From SG8-38 sp041576815 (GTDB taxonomy: Bacteria; Myxococcota_A; Polyangia; Polyangiales; Houyiibacteriaceae), in contig JBFGKE010000010.1 in NCBI GenBank assembly GCA_041576815.1, positions 24,638 through 88,637 on the forward strand: a DNA stretch of 64,000 nt, written 5' to 3'. The notes below the pieces were generated by a model. The model searched no databases and was not told where the DNA came from. It was given only the letters and a program-made list of their open reading frames with translations. The translations under genes and the position numbers were made by a program. Below, one piece after another: positions 42,736 to 51,003 of the stretch. Position 1 is the first letter of the stretch. Every line of letters starts with the position of its first letter.

Positions 42736-43443
42736 ATGAATGAGAACGACCCCGGGTCGCGCATCGCGCTTGCGCTGGACGTGCCCGACCTCGCCGCGGC
42801 CCGGCGGCTGATCGACCAGACCCGCAGCCACCTGGGAACGTACAAGGTCGGCCTCGAGCTGTTCACGGCGGCCGGGCCGGCGGCAGTCGAAGCCGTCCAC
42901 TCGACCGGCGCGCGCTGCTTTCTCGACCTGAAGCTTCACGACATCCCCGCCACGATGGGACGCGCCGTCGGACGCGCCGCCGCGATGGGAGTGGAGTATT
43001 TGACGGTGCACGCCGCCTCCGGCGCCGAAGCGTTGGCCGAGGCGAACCGGCTTGCGGCGCAGACCAAGCTCCTCGCGGTGACGGTGTTGACGAGTCTCGA
43101 TGCGCAAGCGCTCGCGGCCGTGGGGTTTGCGGACGGCCCGACAGCTGCGGTCGAACGACTCGGCAGGCTCGCATGGGACGCAGGCCTTCGCGGCTTCGTC
43201 ACCTCCGGGCAGGAGTGCGCCTCGCTGCGAAAGCGGCTCGGGGCGGACGCCTTCCTGGTCACGCCCGGCATCCGGCCCGCAGGCGAAGGCGCCGGCGACC
43301 AAAAGCGCGTCGCGACGCCGGCAGATGCGTTGGACGCGGGCGCTGATCTACTGGTGATCGGAAGACCGATTCGGGATGCTTCCGATCCCGCGAAAGCCGC
43401 CGCCGACATTCGGCAGGAAGTCCGGGCGGCGCTTTCCCGATGA
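42736..43443 (+). CDS. pyrF: Orotidine 5'-phosphate decarboxylase
   Basis: PyrF performs the last step of UMP synthesis. The barrel starts IALALDVPDLAAARRLID, and the catalytic array is D64-x-K66-x2-D69 in FLDLKLHDIPATM. The phosphate-binding loops TPGIRPAGEGAGDQKR and LVIGRPIRDASDP end the protein. The 235-residue length is that of the bacterial class I enzyme. Its stop overlaps the next start (ATGA), so pyrF and the methyltransferase gene are coupled. The rest of the pyr pathway is not in the window. Confidence 0.96.
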   Translation: MNENDPGSRIALALDVPDLAAARRLIDQTRSHLGTYKVGLELFTAAGPAAVEAVHSTGARCFLDLKLHDIPATMGRAVGRAAAMGVEYLTVHAASGAEALAEANRLAAQTKLLAVTVLTSLDAQALAAVGFADGPTAAVERLGRLAWDAGLRGFVTSGQECASLRKRLGADAFLVTPGIRPAGEGAGDQKRVATPADALDAGADLLVIGRPIRDASDPAKAAADIRQEVRAALSR

Positions 43444-44174
43444 CGCGCGTGGTTGCAGGGCGGCGTCCCGTGCTCGAGGCGATCCGTGGAAAAACGAAGG
43501 TCCGTCGCGTCTATACCGAACGCCAGCGCGAGCACGCCGACGTCGAGGAAGCCGCCCGGGCACGAAAGATACCCGTCGCCGAGCGAGACCGCGACGAGCT
43601 CGACAGGCTCAGCAATGGAGTACGGCATCAAGGCGTCGTTGCCCTCGCCGACGACTACGCGTTTTGCGACCTCGACGAGCTCACCGCCCGTGCGGGTGGC
43701 GCCCCGCTTCTCGTCGCCCTCGACGAGGTCACCGATCCGCAGAACCTGGGCGCCATCGTGCGTAGCGCCGTGACACTCGGGCTCGATGGCGTGATCATCC
43801 CGAAGCATCGCGCGGCCGGGATCACACCTGCCGTCGTCCGGGCCTCGGCCGGCGCGACCGAGCATGCGTCGATCGCCCGCGTCACGAACCTGCAGCGTAC
43901 GCTGTTGGCGTTGTCCGAGTCCGGCCTCGAAATCGTGGGGCTCGACGCTGGGAGCGAGCACGACATTCGCGACCTCCAGCCGACGTCGACGGGCCGGGTT
44001 CTGGTCGTCGGGTCTGAAGGAAAAGGCCTTCGGCGAATGGTTCGACAACGGTGCGATAACGTGGTTCAGATCTCCCAGCAGGGGCCGATGGATTCGTTGA
44101 ACGCATCGGTCGCCGCAGCCATCGCGATGTACGAGATGGTTGGCAAGCGACGAGGAGCCGCGCATGACGGATGA
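43440..44174 (+). CDS. rlmB: RlmB/TrmH-family 23S rRNA (guanosine-2'-O-)-methyltransferase
   Basis: This 244-residue SPOUT methyltransferase probably methylates the ribose of G2251 in 23S rRNA. An N-terminal substrate-binding domain begins VVAGRRPVLEAIRGKTKV. The trefoil-knot catalytic domain has motif 1 DEVTDPQNLGAIVRSAVTLG, motif 2 VVGSEGKGLRRMV and motif 3 ISQQGPMDSLNASVAAAIAMYE, which form the S-adenosylmethionine site. The length and the N-terminal domain favour RlmB over TrmH. It overlaps pyrF by four bases, and its last 11 bases overlap the next gene's ATG. Confidence 0.92.
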   Translation: MTRVVAGRRPVLEAIRGKTKVRRVYTERQREHADVEEAARARKIPVAERDRDELDRLSNGVRHQGVVALADDYAFCDLDELTARAGGAPLLVALDEVTDPQNLGAIVRSAVTLGLDGVIIPKHRAAGITPAVVRASAGATEHASIARVTNLQRTLLALSESGLEIVGLDAGSEHDIRDLQPTSTGRVLVVGSEGKGLRRMVRQRCDNVVQISQQGPMDSLNASVAAAIAMYEMVGKRRGAAHDG

Positions 44175-45294
44175 CAACCTTGCGCGAGAGCAGGACGAGA
44201 GAACCGTGCGTCGCGTGCTCATCCTGACGGGCGGCGAAGACGCGCCTGGTCTCAACGCCGTTTTACGGGCGTTCGTCAAGACGGCAACAGACCTCGGTCT
44301 GCAGGTCTACGGCTCCGAGGACGGCTTTGCCGGTTTGATCGAGGAGCCCAACCGGGTCGTCCGGCTCACCCACACCAGCGTGCGTGGGATTCTTCCTCGC
44401 GGCGGCAGCATGCTTGGTTGCTCCAATCGCGCGGACCCGTTCGCCTACCCTTCCACGGACCCGGACGGCAAACCGAGAAGCATCGACGTCTCCGACCGCG
44501 TGCGCGCAAAGCTCGAAGAGCGCGACATCGACATCTTGGTCTTGGTGGGCGGCGGCGGCACGATGAACATCGGCATGCGCTTCGCAAAACTGGGGGTTCC
44601 GGTGGTCGGCATCCCCAAAGCCATCGGAAACGATCTGGCTGCGACGGATCTCGCGTTCGGTCTCGATAGCGCGGTCAGCACGGCAACCTGGGCGATCGAT
44701 GCGCTGCACTCGACCGGCGAGTCGCACGACCGCGTCATGATCTTGGAGGTCATGGGACGCGAGGCCGGCTGGATCGCCTTGATGTCGGGTATCGCAGGGG
44801 GAGCGGACATCGTGCTGATCCCGGAGATCCCGTACGACCTGGACCGCGTCGTGCAGAAGATCGAAGCACGGTCGGCATCGGCGCATCAGTTCAGCATCGT
44901 GGTCGTTGGAGAGGGCAGCAAGCCGATCGGCGGGACCGTCTCGAGCATCAGCGATGCGCACGAGGGTGGCGGCCAGCGGCACGAAGGACCGGGGGTTCAG
45001 CTTGCGCGCCTGCTCGAAGGCCGCATCGATCACGAGATTCGGGTGACGGCGCTCGGTCACCTCCAGCGTGGAGGCTCTCCTTCGTCGTTCGACCGGATTC
45101 TAGGCACCAGGTTCGGCGTACACGCAGCCGAGCTCTGTTTTCACCAAAACACCGGCCAGGTCGTCGCGCTTCGCGGTCAGGACGTGGTTTCGGTGCCGTT
45201 GGAGGCCGCCGTGGCCAATCTCAAGCGGGTTTCTCCCGACGGAGAGCTGGTGGGCGTGGCGCGCGCCATCGGGATTGAGCTAGGCCAGGAGTGA
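44164..45294 (+). CDS. Phosphofructokinase-like protein with substituted catalytic residues
   Basis: This 376-residue protein has the 6-phosphofructokinase fold, but key residues are changed. The ATP-site loop reads TGGEDAPGLN instead of TSGGDAPGMN. The metal/ATP motif GGDGS reads G129-G-G-G-T (Asp to Gly at 131). The catalytic PGTIDND reads P151-K-A-I-G-N-D, losing the catalytic base (D127 of E. coli PfkA is G155) and the Thr before it. Fructose-phosphate contacts remain: RGGSMLG, SHDRVMILEVMGREAG, and ALGHLQRGGSPSSFDR. It could be a pseudo-enzyme, an allosteric sensor, or a kinase with another substrate. The ATG at 44164 has GAGGAG upstream. The gene lies between rlmB (11-base overlap) and cinA-like (one base apart). 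Confidence 0.88.
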   Translation: MTDDNLAREQDERTVRRVLILTGGEDAPGLNAVLRAFVKTATDLGLQVYGSEDGFAGLIEEPNRVVRLTHTSVRGILPRGGSMLGCSNRADPFAYPSTDPDGKPRSIDVSDRVRAKLEERDIDILVLVGGGGTMNIGMRFAKLGVPVVGIPKAIGNDLAATDLAFGLDSAVSTATWAIDALHSTGESHDRVMILEVMGREAGWIALMSGIAGGADIVLIPEIPYDLDRVVQKIEARSASAHQFSIVVVGEGSKPIGGTVSSISDAHEGGGQRHEGPGVQLARLLEGRIDHEIRVTALGHLQRGGSPSSFDRILGTRFGVHAAELCFHQNTGQVVALRGQDVVSVPLEAAVANLKRVSPDGELVGVARAIGIELGQE

Positions 45295-45295
45295 T

Positions 45296-46027
45296 ATGCC
45301 CCGCACCGCTGCCGCACTCGTCATCGGAAACGAGATCCTCTCCGGGAAGATCACGGACACCAACACCGCCTTCCTCGCACGCGCGCTTTTCGAGCTCGGC
45401 ATCGAGCTCCGCCGCGTCGTCGTCTGCCCGGATGAAGTCGAGACGATCCGCAACGATCTCACGGAGCTCCGGAGCGCGCACGACCTGGTGTTCACGAGCG
45501 GCGGCGTCGGGCCAACGCATGACGACGTGACGATCGAAGGGGTGGCTGCATCGTTCGACCGCCCGGTCGTGCGATCCGAAGCAGTCGAGAAAATGATTCG
45601 GCACTACTATGGCGATCGCGCCACCGAGGCACACCTACGTATGGCCGACATGCCGGAGGGGGCCGAGATGATCCGAAGCTCGGAGGCCCCCTGGCCCACC
45701 GTCGTGATCGAAAACGTGTTCGTTCTTCCGGGCGTGCCCGAAATCTTCGAGCTGAAGCTCACGGATCTTCGCAAGCGGCTCGATCAGGGCCACGAGTTCC
45801 ACTCGGTAGCGGTCTACACGATGAGCGGCGAAGGGGAGATCGCTGGTCTCCTCGAGCGCATCGCTGAACGCTTCCCCGGCGTGATGGTCGGGAGCTACGT
45901 GAAATGGCGCGCAGAGGACTATCGCACGAAGGTCACCTTCGACGGGAACGACGAAGCCAGCGTATCGCAAGCCGCCGACGCGCTCGTCGAGGAGCTCGAC
46001 CCCACGCTTTTCGTCCGCAGGGAATGA
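45296..46027 (+). CDS. CinA N-terminal (MoaB/Mog-like) domain protein
   Basis: This 243-residue protein has the competence/damage-inducible CinA or MoCF-fold domain: AALVIGNEILSGKITDTNTAFL, the TSGGVGPTHDDVTIEGVA nucleotide loop, and NVFVLPGVPEIFELKL. CinA proteins carry this domain with a separate C-terminal nicotinamide-mononucleotide deamidase. Here the second domain is absent, as in the short forms related to FAD-synthase N-domains and proposed ADP-ribose pyrophosphatases. The C-terminal 80 residues (VAVYTMSGEGEIAGLLERIAERFPGVMVGSY) are the usual KH-like appendage. It starts one base after the preceding stop and ends at a strong hairpin. Confidence 0.88.
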   Translation: MPRTAAALVIGNEILSGKITDTNTAFLARALFELGIELRRVVVCPDEVETIRNDLTELRSAHDLVFTSGGVGPTHDDVTIEGVAASFDRPVVRSEAVEKMIRHYYGDRATEAHLRMADMPEGAEMIRSSEAPWPTVVIENVFVLPGVPEIFELKLTDLRKRLDQGHEFHSVAVYTMSGEGEIAGLLERIAERFPGVMVGSYVKWRAEDYRTKVTFDGNDEASVSQAADALVEELDPTLFVRRE

Positions 46028-46062
46028 CCCCGTAAAGTCGACGCTGCGCGTCGTCCACGGGG
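46028..46062 (+). terminator. Strong hairpin after the cinA-like gene
   Basis: Directly after the stop, outer arms CCCCGT/ACGGGG (46028-46033 with 46057-46062) enclose a perfect inner stem CGACGC-TGC-GCGTCG. A second stem-loop with CACAGT/ACTGTG ends follows at about 46072-46103, reaching into the convergent gene. No T-run follows, so the hairpin may terminate transcription or protect a 3' end rather than be a classic intrinsic terminator. Confidence 0.5.
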
Positions 46063-46095
46063 CTTCGTCGCCACAGTCACCAGCCACTGGCGCTG

Positions 46096-47121
46096 TCACT
46101 GTGCCTTCGGGTCGAACCACTTGAGCTTCTGCTTGCCCGGGTCCGTAATCACCTTGGCGTCCTCGGGATCGGGCTCCTCTTCGGGCTCGCCCACCGTCAT
46201 CGCCTCGGCGCCCTCCTCCGGATAGAGCCTCACCGCGGTCCGGGTTTCGACGCGGAGCATCTCCGGCCCGGTTGGGGTTGAGCGCTTGATGCGCATCTGC
46301 GAAGTCGATTCCGCCTCCGAGAAAGGTGTGAAGTGCCCCAGACGCACCACCGACGAGCCGAGCACCGACGCCTGATAGGCTTCGAGTCGGCCACTGGAAA
46401 GCGCCTGGGGCGCCGCGGTCTGGCGGGCCGTGATCTGGAGCGCGAGCTCGGCGCCTTGCATCTTCTCGATGTGATAGGTCACGACCTGGTCGACCCACAC
46501 TCCTGAGAGCTGCATCCGGCGCTCGACTTCCCATCGCGCCCGGATCCCGAGCGGCTCGTCGGGAAAGGGAACGCTCAGCAGCGCGGTCCGGATGTTTCCA
46601 AGCAACGTCAAGAGCTCCGGCGGAACGGCGTCCATGCCTTCGAACTCCGCGCGTCGCACCCTTCCCTGGATGTCTATTTCACTCCAGCCCCGCACCTGCA
46701 GAAGTGGGGCGAGCTTTCGTTCCAATTGCTCCCGCTGCGCAGGGCTCATCTTATGCGCCATTTTGGAGATCCGCACCTGCGTGATCTGCACCGGGTGCCG
46801 GATGAAGCCTTGCGGCGTCGGTGACGCGGGGCCCACCTTCACCTGAAGCTGGACCGGCGGTATGCGTCGCTGTGAACCTTCATTCCCCGCCTGCGTCGCC
46901 TGCGCCCGCACGAGCTCGAGATAAAGAACCTCCGTCTGACCCGGTGGCACCCGGTAGCGAATCGGCACCCGCGGCGTCAGGCCCTGATCGAGCACGCGTA
47001 TCGTCGGCAACGTGCGGAGCGGCGGACCGGGATCGCTCACCTCGAGAGTCTGCGGCTGGTACTTGGTGGTACAGGAAACGACTGCCGCCAATCCGCCGGC
47101 GAAGATCAGGAATCTCAGCAT
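46096..47121 (-). CDS. Putative lipoprotein, paralogue of the upstream lipoprotein
   Basis: This protein of about 341 residues has a lipoprotein signal (LRFLIFAGGLAAVVSC, lipobox AVVSC). It is homologous to the product of the preceding gene: VLDQGLTPRVPIRYRVPPG matches VLDPGAQPLERLQYAIPPD, the NIRTALLSVPFPDEPLGIRA block matches NVRSAIATVPLPREPVGVGA, and both continue WEV...R. The family is not one I can name; it looks beta-rich. The C-terminus is acidic and then basic. I use the ATG at 47121 with the ribosome site AAGGTAGGA rather than 47136, which would overlap the upstream gene. Confidence 0.8.
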   Translation of the reverse strand: MLRFLIFAGGLAAVVSCTTKYQPQTLEVSDPGPPLRTLPTIRVLDQGLTPRVPIRYRVPPGQTEVLYLELVRAQATQAGNEGSQRRIPPVQLQVKVGPASPTPQGFIRHPVQITQVRISKMAHKMSPAQREQLERKLAPLLQVRGWSEIDIQGRVRRAEFEGMDAVPPELLTLLGNIRTALLSVPFPDEPLGIRARWEVERRMQLSGVWVDQVVTYHIEKMQGAELALQITARQTAAPQALSSGRLEAYQASVLGSSVVRLGHFTPFSEAESTSQMRIKRSTPTGPEMLRVETRTAVRLYPEEGAEAMTVGEPEEEPDPEDAKVITDPGKQKLKWFDPKAQ

Positions 47122-47125
47122 CGTC

Positions 47126-48052
47126 CTACCTTTCAACCTTCTTCGAAATCATGCGCACGATCGAGCGGCGGGACGACATCAAGGGCTCGGTTTTTTCGGG
47201 AGAAACCAGAGCAATGTCGGCCGCCGAGCTCGACCGCAGGTCAGCCTCCAGTGAAAGCGGGAGACCGAGGTCGGCAAGCACGTGCCCCCGCGCGCGAAGC
47301 TCGTAGCCGCGAACGTGCATCTCGAGCTTTGGATTGAGGTCGGCGACCTGGGGAGCGGCCTTTTGCTCGACAGTCACCTTGACACGGAACCGATCGCCGA
47401 CCCGGTCGGTGAGCTCGTACCGGGTGATTTGCGTAACGCGGGCACTCCAAATCCGGAGGGGGCGTCGCACTTCCCACACCGCGCCGACTCCAACCGGCTC
47501 CCTCGGAAGGGGGACGGTGGCAATCGCGGAGCGCACGTTGGCGATCATGATCGCGACCCGGGGATGGATCCGCTCCTGGCCCTGTGCCCACGGAATGTCT
47601 GCATCGACGACGATGCCCTGCCGGTTCACGTCGAAGCGGCCGCGCATCGCTTGAAGCGCGCGCACGCCCTGCTCCACCTCGGCCATCTGTTGGCTCGAAA
47701 TGCTTTCCGGGTACACCGGCTCCGCCTTGGAAATCCGGAGGACGTACCGAGCCCCGCCGGGGATCTCGACGGTTGGACCGGCATGGAGCTGAAGCCGTAG
47801 ACCCGGAAGCACACCGAAGGCGTCGTCGGCGTCCACGGATTCGTCGGCCGCCGCCTCGATGTCTCGGAGGTCGAGAAGGCTTCGCACCACGGTATCCGGT
47901 GGAATGGCGTATTGGAGCCGCTCGAGCGGCTGCGCGCCCGGGTCGAGCACGGTGACCGAAAGCTCTGGAGGCGAAGGCGTGGTCTTGTTCTTCTTGCAGC
48001 TCGCGGTGACGACCGCGGCCGCGAGAAGGACTACGAAAGTGACGTTCTTCAT
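47126..48052 (-). CDS. Putative lipoprotein, upstream member of tandem pair
   Basis: This 308-residue protein has a lipoprotein signal peptide (VTFVVLLAAAVVTASC, Cys followed by KKNK). A mature part with many beta strands follows, including YVLRISKAEPVYPESISSQQMAEVEQ and FRVKVTVEQKAAPQ. It is the tandem paralogue of the next gene, whose start lies four bases after its stop. Neither has an enzymatic motif that I recognise. The lysine-rich +2 region after the lipid cysteine gives no clear sorting cue. The gene is divergent from a TPR-type lipoprotein gene. Confidence 0.8.
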   Translation of the reverse strand: MKNVTFVVLLAAAVVTASCKKNKTTPSPPELSVTVLDPGAQPLERLQYAIPPDTVVRSLLDLRDIEAAADESVDADDAFGVLPGLRLQLHAGPTVEIPGGARYVLRISKAEPVYPESISSQQMAEVEQGVRALQAMRGRFDVNRQGIVVDADIPWAQGQERIHPRVAIMIANVRSAIATVPLPREPVGVGAVWEVRRPLRIWSARVTQITRYELTDRVGDRFRVKVTVEQKAAPQVADLNPKLEMHVRGYELRARGHVLADLGLPLSLEADLRSSSAADIALVSPEKTEPLMSSRRSIVRMISKKVER

Positions 48053-48169
48053 GTGGTTGACCGGGCGCTCCCCCCCGGGTGACTTCTAGAGAGGAATCGC
48101 GCGCAGGGCAAGCGCGGATCGAGCCGGCATGATTGGGGGGCGTGACGCGGCTGTGCTAGCCTCCGCGCC

Positions 48170-49138
48170 ATGAAACGAACGTTCTACGCACTGATTTTCC
48201 TGGTCGCAGGCGCATGCGCGTCGTCGAAGTCCACCACCAAAGACGGCTCGACGATCGGGAAAGGCATCGACGTGGAAGCGATGCGGCCGCCCGAGGCTGC
48301 GCAGGTCGTGCAGGAATTTCAGAAGGCCTATGGTATCCCGCCCGTGCCACCGCCGGACACACCGGTGACGTCGATGGCGCAGGTGCTGGAGATCATTCGT
48401 GGGGATCGACTGCCCGAGTACGAGGCCGCGAGACGTTTTGCCGCCGGACGCCAGGGCGCCGAGGCGCTGACGCTCCGGGCATATCTAGAGCTGTCCCGTG
48501 CGGGCGCGCTCCTGACCGCTGCACGGATCCTCGAGGAGGAGCGGAAGCAAGACCTCACCGAGCTCCGGCAGCTGAGCACGGCTCGACCCCTCGACGCCGA
48601 CGCAGCCTATGAAGAGGATCGAGCGCGTGCGGCGAGGCTCAAGACCAAAGCCGCGGATCTCCGCAAAGTCATCCGTGCCCTTCGCGTCTTGTCGGAAGAG
48701 CCGCTCGTGGCTGGTTTGGACCTCGCCGAGCAGGCCGTCCGACAGGACCCGCAGGCGCAGCTCGCCTATCTGGCTCAAGCCAGCTACTACCGCTTCCGAC
48801 GCAACTGGCTCGAGTTCGACCGGATGATGCGCATCGCCGATGAAGGCCAGGAAGACCCGCCAATCCGCACGTTCCTTCGCGCCATGGAAGCGTTGGAACG
48901 CTACGTCGACCCGGCGCAGTGCGAAAAGCTCCTCAAGGAGACGCTCGCCAAGCGACCCGACTTCGTGCGCGCCCAGGCGAACTTGGTGCTCGTGGATCAG
49001 GCGATCGACGACAAATACGCCGAGCTCCAAGCTCTCAAAAAAGCGAGCCCCAACCACCTCGTCGTCCGCTTGGCAGGCCCGATGATCGAGGAGGAATACA
49101 AAACCTCCCAAGAGCTGCGCCCCGCCCTCGGCAACTAG
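48170..49138 (+). CDS. Putative lipoprotein with helical repeats
   Basis: This 322-residue protein has a lipobox LVAGAC and a mature domain made mostly of helices with TPR-like spacing: AYLELSRAGALLTAARILEEE, LVAGLDLAEQAVRQDPQAQL and YYRFRRNWLEFDRMMRIA. A proline-rich patch (GIPPVPPPDTPV) precedes the first helices. TPR lipoproteins usually act as assembly or scaffold factors at the outer membrane. It is divergent from the tandem lipoprotein pair across a 117-base gap that contains no evident operator. It is convergent with a PEGA lipoprotein gene. Confidence 0.78.
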   Translation: MKRTFYALIFLVAGACASSKSTTKDGSTIGKGIDVEAMRPPEAAQVVQEFQKAYGIPPVPPPDTPVTSMAQVLEIIRGDRLPEYEAARRFAAGRQGAEALTLRAYLELSRAGALLTAARILEEERKQDLTELRQLSTARPLDADAAYEEDRARAARLKTKAADLRKVIRALRVLSEEPLVAGLDLAEQAVRQDPQAQLAYLAQASYYRFRRNWLEFDRMMRIADEGQEDPPIRTFLRAMEALERYVDPAQCEKLLKETLAKRPDFVRAQANLVLVDQAIDDKYAELQALKKASPNHLVVRLAGPMIEEEYKTSQELRPALGN

Positions 49139-49165
49139 CCACGCACACTGTCGCTGTCGCTGTTT

Positions 49166-49468
49166 TCACGGCGGGATGGGCCGGAGGGTGATCTCTATCG
49201 TCGTGGTGCCGCGGGGGAGGTCGAGCTCCATGTCGTGGGGGAAGTGGTCCTCGGCTTGCACGGTCATCAGGTGGATGCCGGGCGCGAGGGCCTTGGGTTC
49301 CTCGGCGAGCACGGTTGCGCGGCCGAAATAGTGGCCGTCGATGTAGACCGATGCGTTGGCCGGGATCGCGATGATTTGTAGGCGAGCCGGATCGGGCGCG
49401 GTGGTCGTGCTCTTCGCGCACGCGGACGCGAGCAGTACGACCACAAGCGCCGCCTTTCTCACTCCCAT
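49166..49468 (-). CDS. Small PEGA-domain lipoprotein
   Basis: This 100-residue protein has a lipoprotein signal (ALVVVLLASACAKS) and one PEGA domain of about 70 residues (LQIIAIPANASVYIDGHYFGRA ... LMTVQAEDHFPHDMELDL). PEGA domains are short beta-folds common in myxobacterial and planctomycetal surface proteins, probably for carbohydrate or protein contacts. The ATG at 49468 lies inside the last codons of guaA (10-base overlap), so the gene may be expressed through coupling to guaA even though the functions are unrelated. The larger frame starting at 49585 runs through guaA and is rejected. Confidence 0.75.
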   Translation of the reverse strand: MGVRKAALVVVLLASACAKSTTTAPDPARLQIIAIPANASVYIDGHYFGRATVLAEEPKALAPGIHLMTVQAEDHFPHDMELDLPRGTTTIEITLRPIPP

Positions 49469-51003
49469 TCGATCGTCGACGGCGGCTTGGAGGAGATGTC
49501 GTAGCAGACGCGGTTGCAGCCGCGGACCTCGTTGATGATGCGAGTCGAAATCTTCGCGAGCACTTCGTGCGGGATGCGGGACCAATCCGCCGTCATGCCA
49601 TCCTTCGAATCGACCGCACGAATCGCGATCACGTAGTCGTAGGTCCGCTCATCACCCATCACCCCGACCGTCCGCACGGGGAGGATCACGCAAAACGCCT
49701 GCCAAATCTTGTCGTAGAGGTACGCGGCCCGGAGCTCCTCGATGAAGATCGCATCGGCTTCGCGGAGAATGTCGAGCTTCTCCCGTTCGATGGCCCCGGG
49801 ACACCGAACCGCGAGGCCCGGACCGGGAAACGGGTGACGCCAAAGCAAATCGTGTGGCATGCCCATCGCCTCGCCGACCTCCCGCACCTCGTCCTTGAAA
49901 AGCAGACGGAGCGGCTCGACCAGCTCGAGGTGTAGCGTTTCGGGCAAACCACCGACGTTGTGGTGGCTCTTGATCACGGCGCTCGGTCCCGAAAACGACA
50001 GGCTCTCGATCACGTCCGGATAAAGCGTACCCTGCACGAGATAGCCGACGTCGTCCAGCTTCTCTGCCTCTCGCTGGAAGACGTCGATGAAGACGCGGCC
50101 GATGATCTTCCGCTTTTGCTCCGGGTCGGTGACCCCGTGGAGCGCGTCGAGGAACTCGTCCGCGGCGTCAACGTGGATCAACTTGAGCCCGAACTGGTCT
50201 CGGTAGGTGTGGACGACGCTTTCTGCCTCGTCTTTTCGGAGCAGCCCGTTATCGACGAAGATGCACGTGAGACGGTCGCCGATCGCTTTCGACACCAGCA
50301 TGGAGGCCACCGAGGAATCCACCCCGCCCGAAAGACCACAGACGGCCGCGCGCTCACCGATCTGACGTCGAACCGACTCCACCGTCTGCTCGACGAATGA
50401 GCCTGGCGTCCAGCTCGGCTTGCAGCCCGCGACCTCGAAGAGGAAGGCGCGAAGCATTTCGACGCCGCGTGGCGTGTGCGCCACCTCGGGATGGAACTGG
50501 ACCCCGAAGATCTTGCGCGGGAGGTTCGCCACCGCCGCAAACGGGCTGTTTGAGGTTCGCGCGATGATCTCGAAGCCTGGGGGCAGGCTTTCGACGCGGT
50601 CACCGTGACTCATCCACACATCGAGGTGCGCCCCCGCTTGAAAGCCGTGAAGGAGACCCTCTGGCTTGAGCACCTCGAGGCGCGCCGGCCCGTACTCGCG
50701 CTCATCGGCCCGCTCGACCTTGCCGCCGAGCAAATGGCTGGTGAGCTGCATGCCGTAGCAGATTCCCAAGACCGGAACTCCCAGGTCGAACACGCCTCGG
50801 TCGACGCTAGGCGCCCCCTCGGCAAACACGCTGGCAGGCCCGCCACTCAGAATGATCGCCCGAGGCGCAAGCTCCCGAATGTCCTCCAAGGACAAGGTGC
50901 AGGGCTGCAGCTCGCAGTAGACGTGCTGCTCTCGAATCCGCCGCGCAATGAGCTGCGTATACTGCGACCCGAAGTCGAGAATCAAAACCCCGTCAACAAT
51001 CAT
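49459..51003 (-). CDS. guaA: GMP synthase (glutamine-hydrolysing)
   Basis: GuaA converts XMP to GMP using glutamine and ATP. The N-terminal class I amidotransferase has GVLILDFGSQYTQLIARRI, the nucleophile C82 in GICYGMQLT, and the VQFHPEVAHT dyad. The ATP-pyrophosphatase domain has the PP-loop GLSGGVDSSVASMLV and the dimerisation domain has SHHNVGGLP and RHPFPGPGLAVR. The sequence ends with the conserved PPSTIEWE. The ATG at 51003 is correct; an upstream frame to 51093 is intergenic repeat DNA. It lies downstream of guaB on the same strand, with a 231-base gap that holds the structured repeat. Confidence 0.97.
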   Translation of the reverse strand: MIVDGVLILDFGSQYTQLIARRIREQHVYCELQPCTLSLEDIRELAPRAIILSGGPASVFAEGAPSVDRGVFDLGVPVLGICYGMQLTSHLLGGKVERADEREYGPARLEVLKPEGLLHGFQAGAHLDVWMSHGDRVESLPPGFEIIARTSNSPFAAVANLPRKIFGVQFHPEVAHTPRGVEMLRAFLFEVAGCKPSWTPGSFVEQTVESVRRQIGERAAVCGLSGGVDSSVASMLVSKAIGDRLTCIFVDNGLLRKDEAESVVHTYRDQFGLKLIHVDAADEFLDALHGVTDPEQKRKIIGRVFIDVFQREAEKLDDVGYLVQGTLYPDVIESLSFSGPSAVIKSHHNVGGLPETLHLELVEPLRLLFKDEVREVGEAMGMPHDLLWRHPFPGPGLAVRCPGAIEREKLDILREADAIFIEELRAAYLYDKIWQAFCVILPVRTVGVMGDERTYDYVIAIRAVDSKDGMTADWSRIPHEVLAKISTRIINEVRGCNRVCYDISSKPPSTIEWE

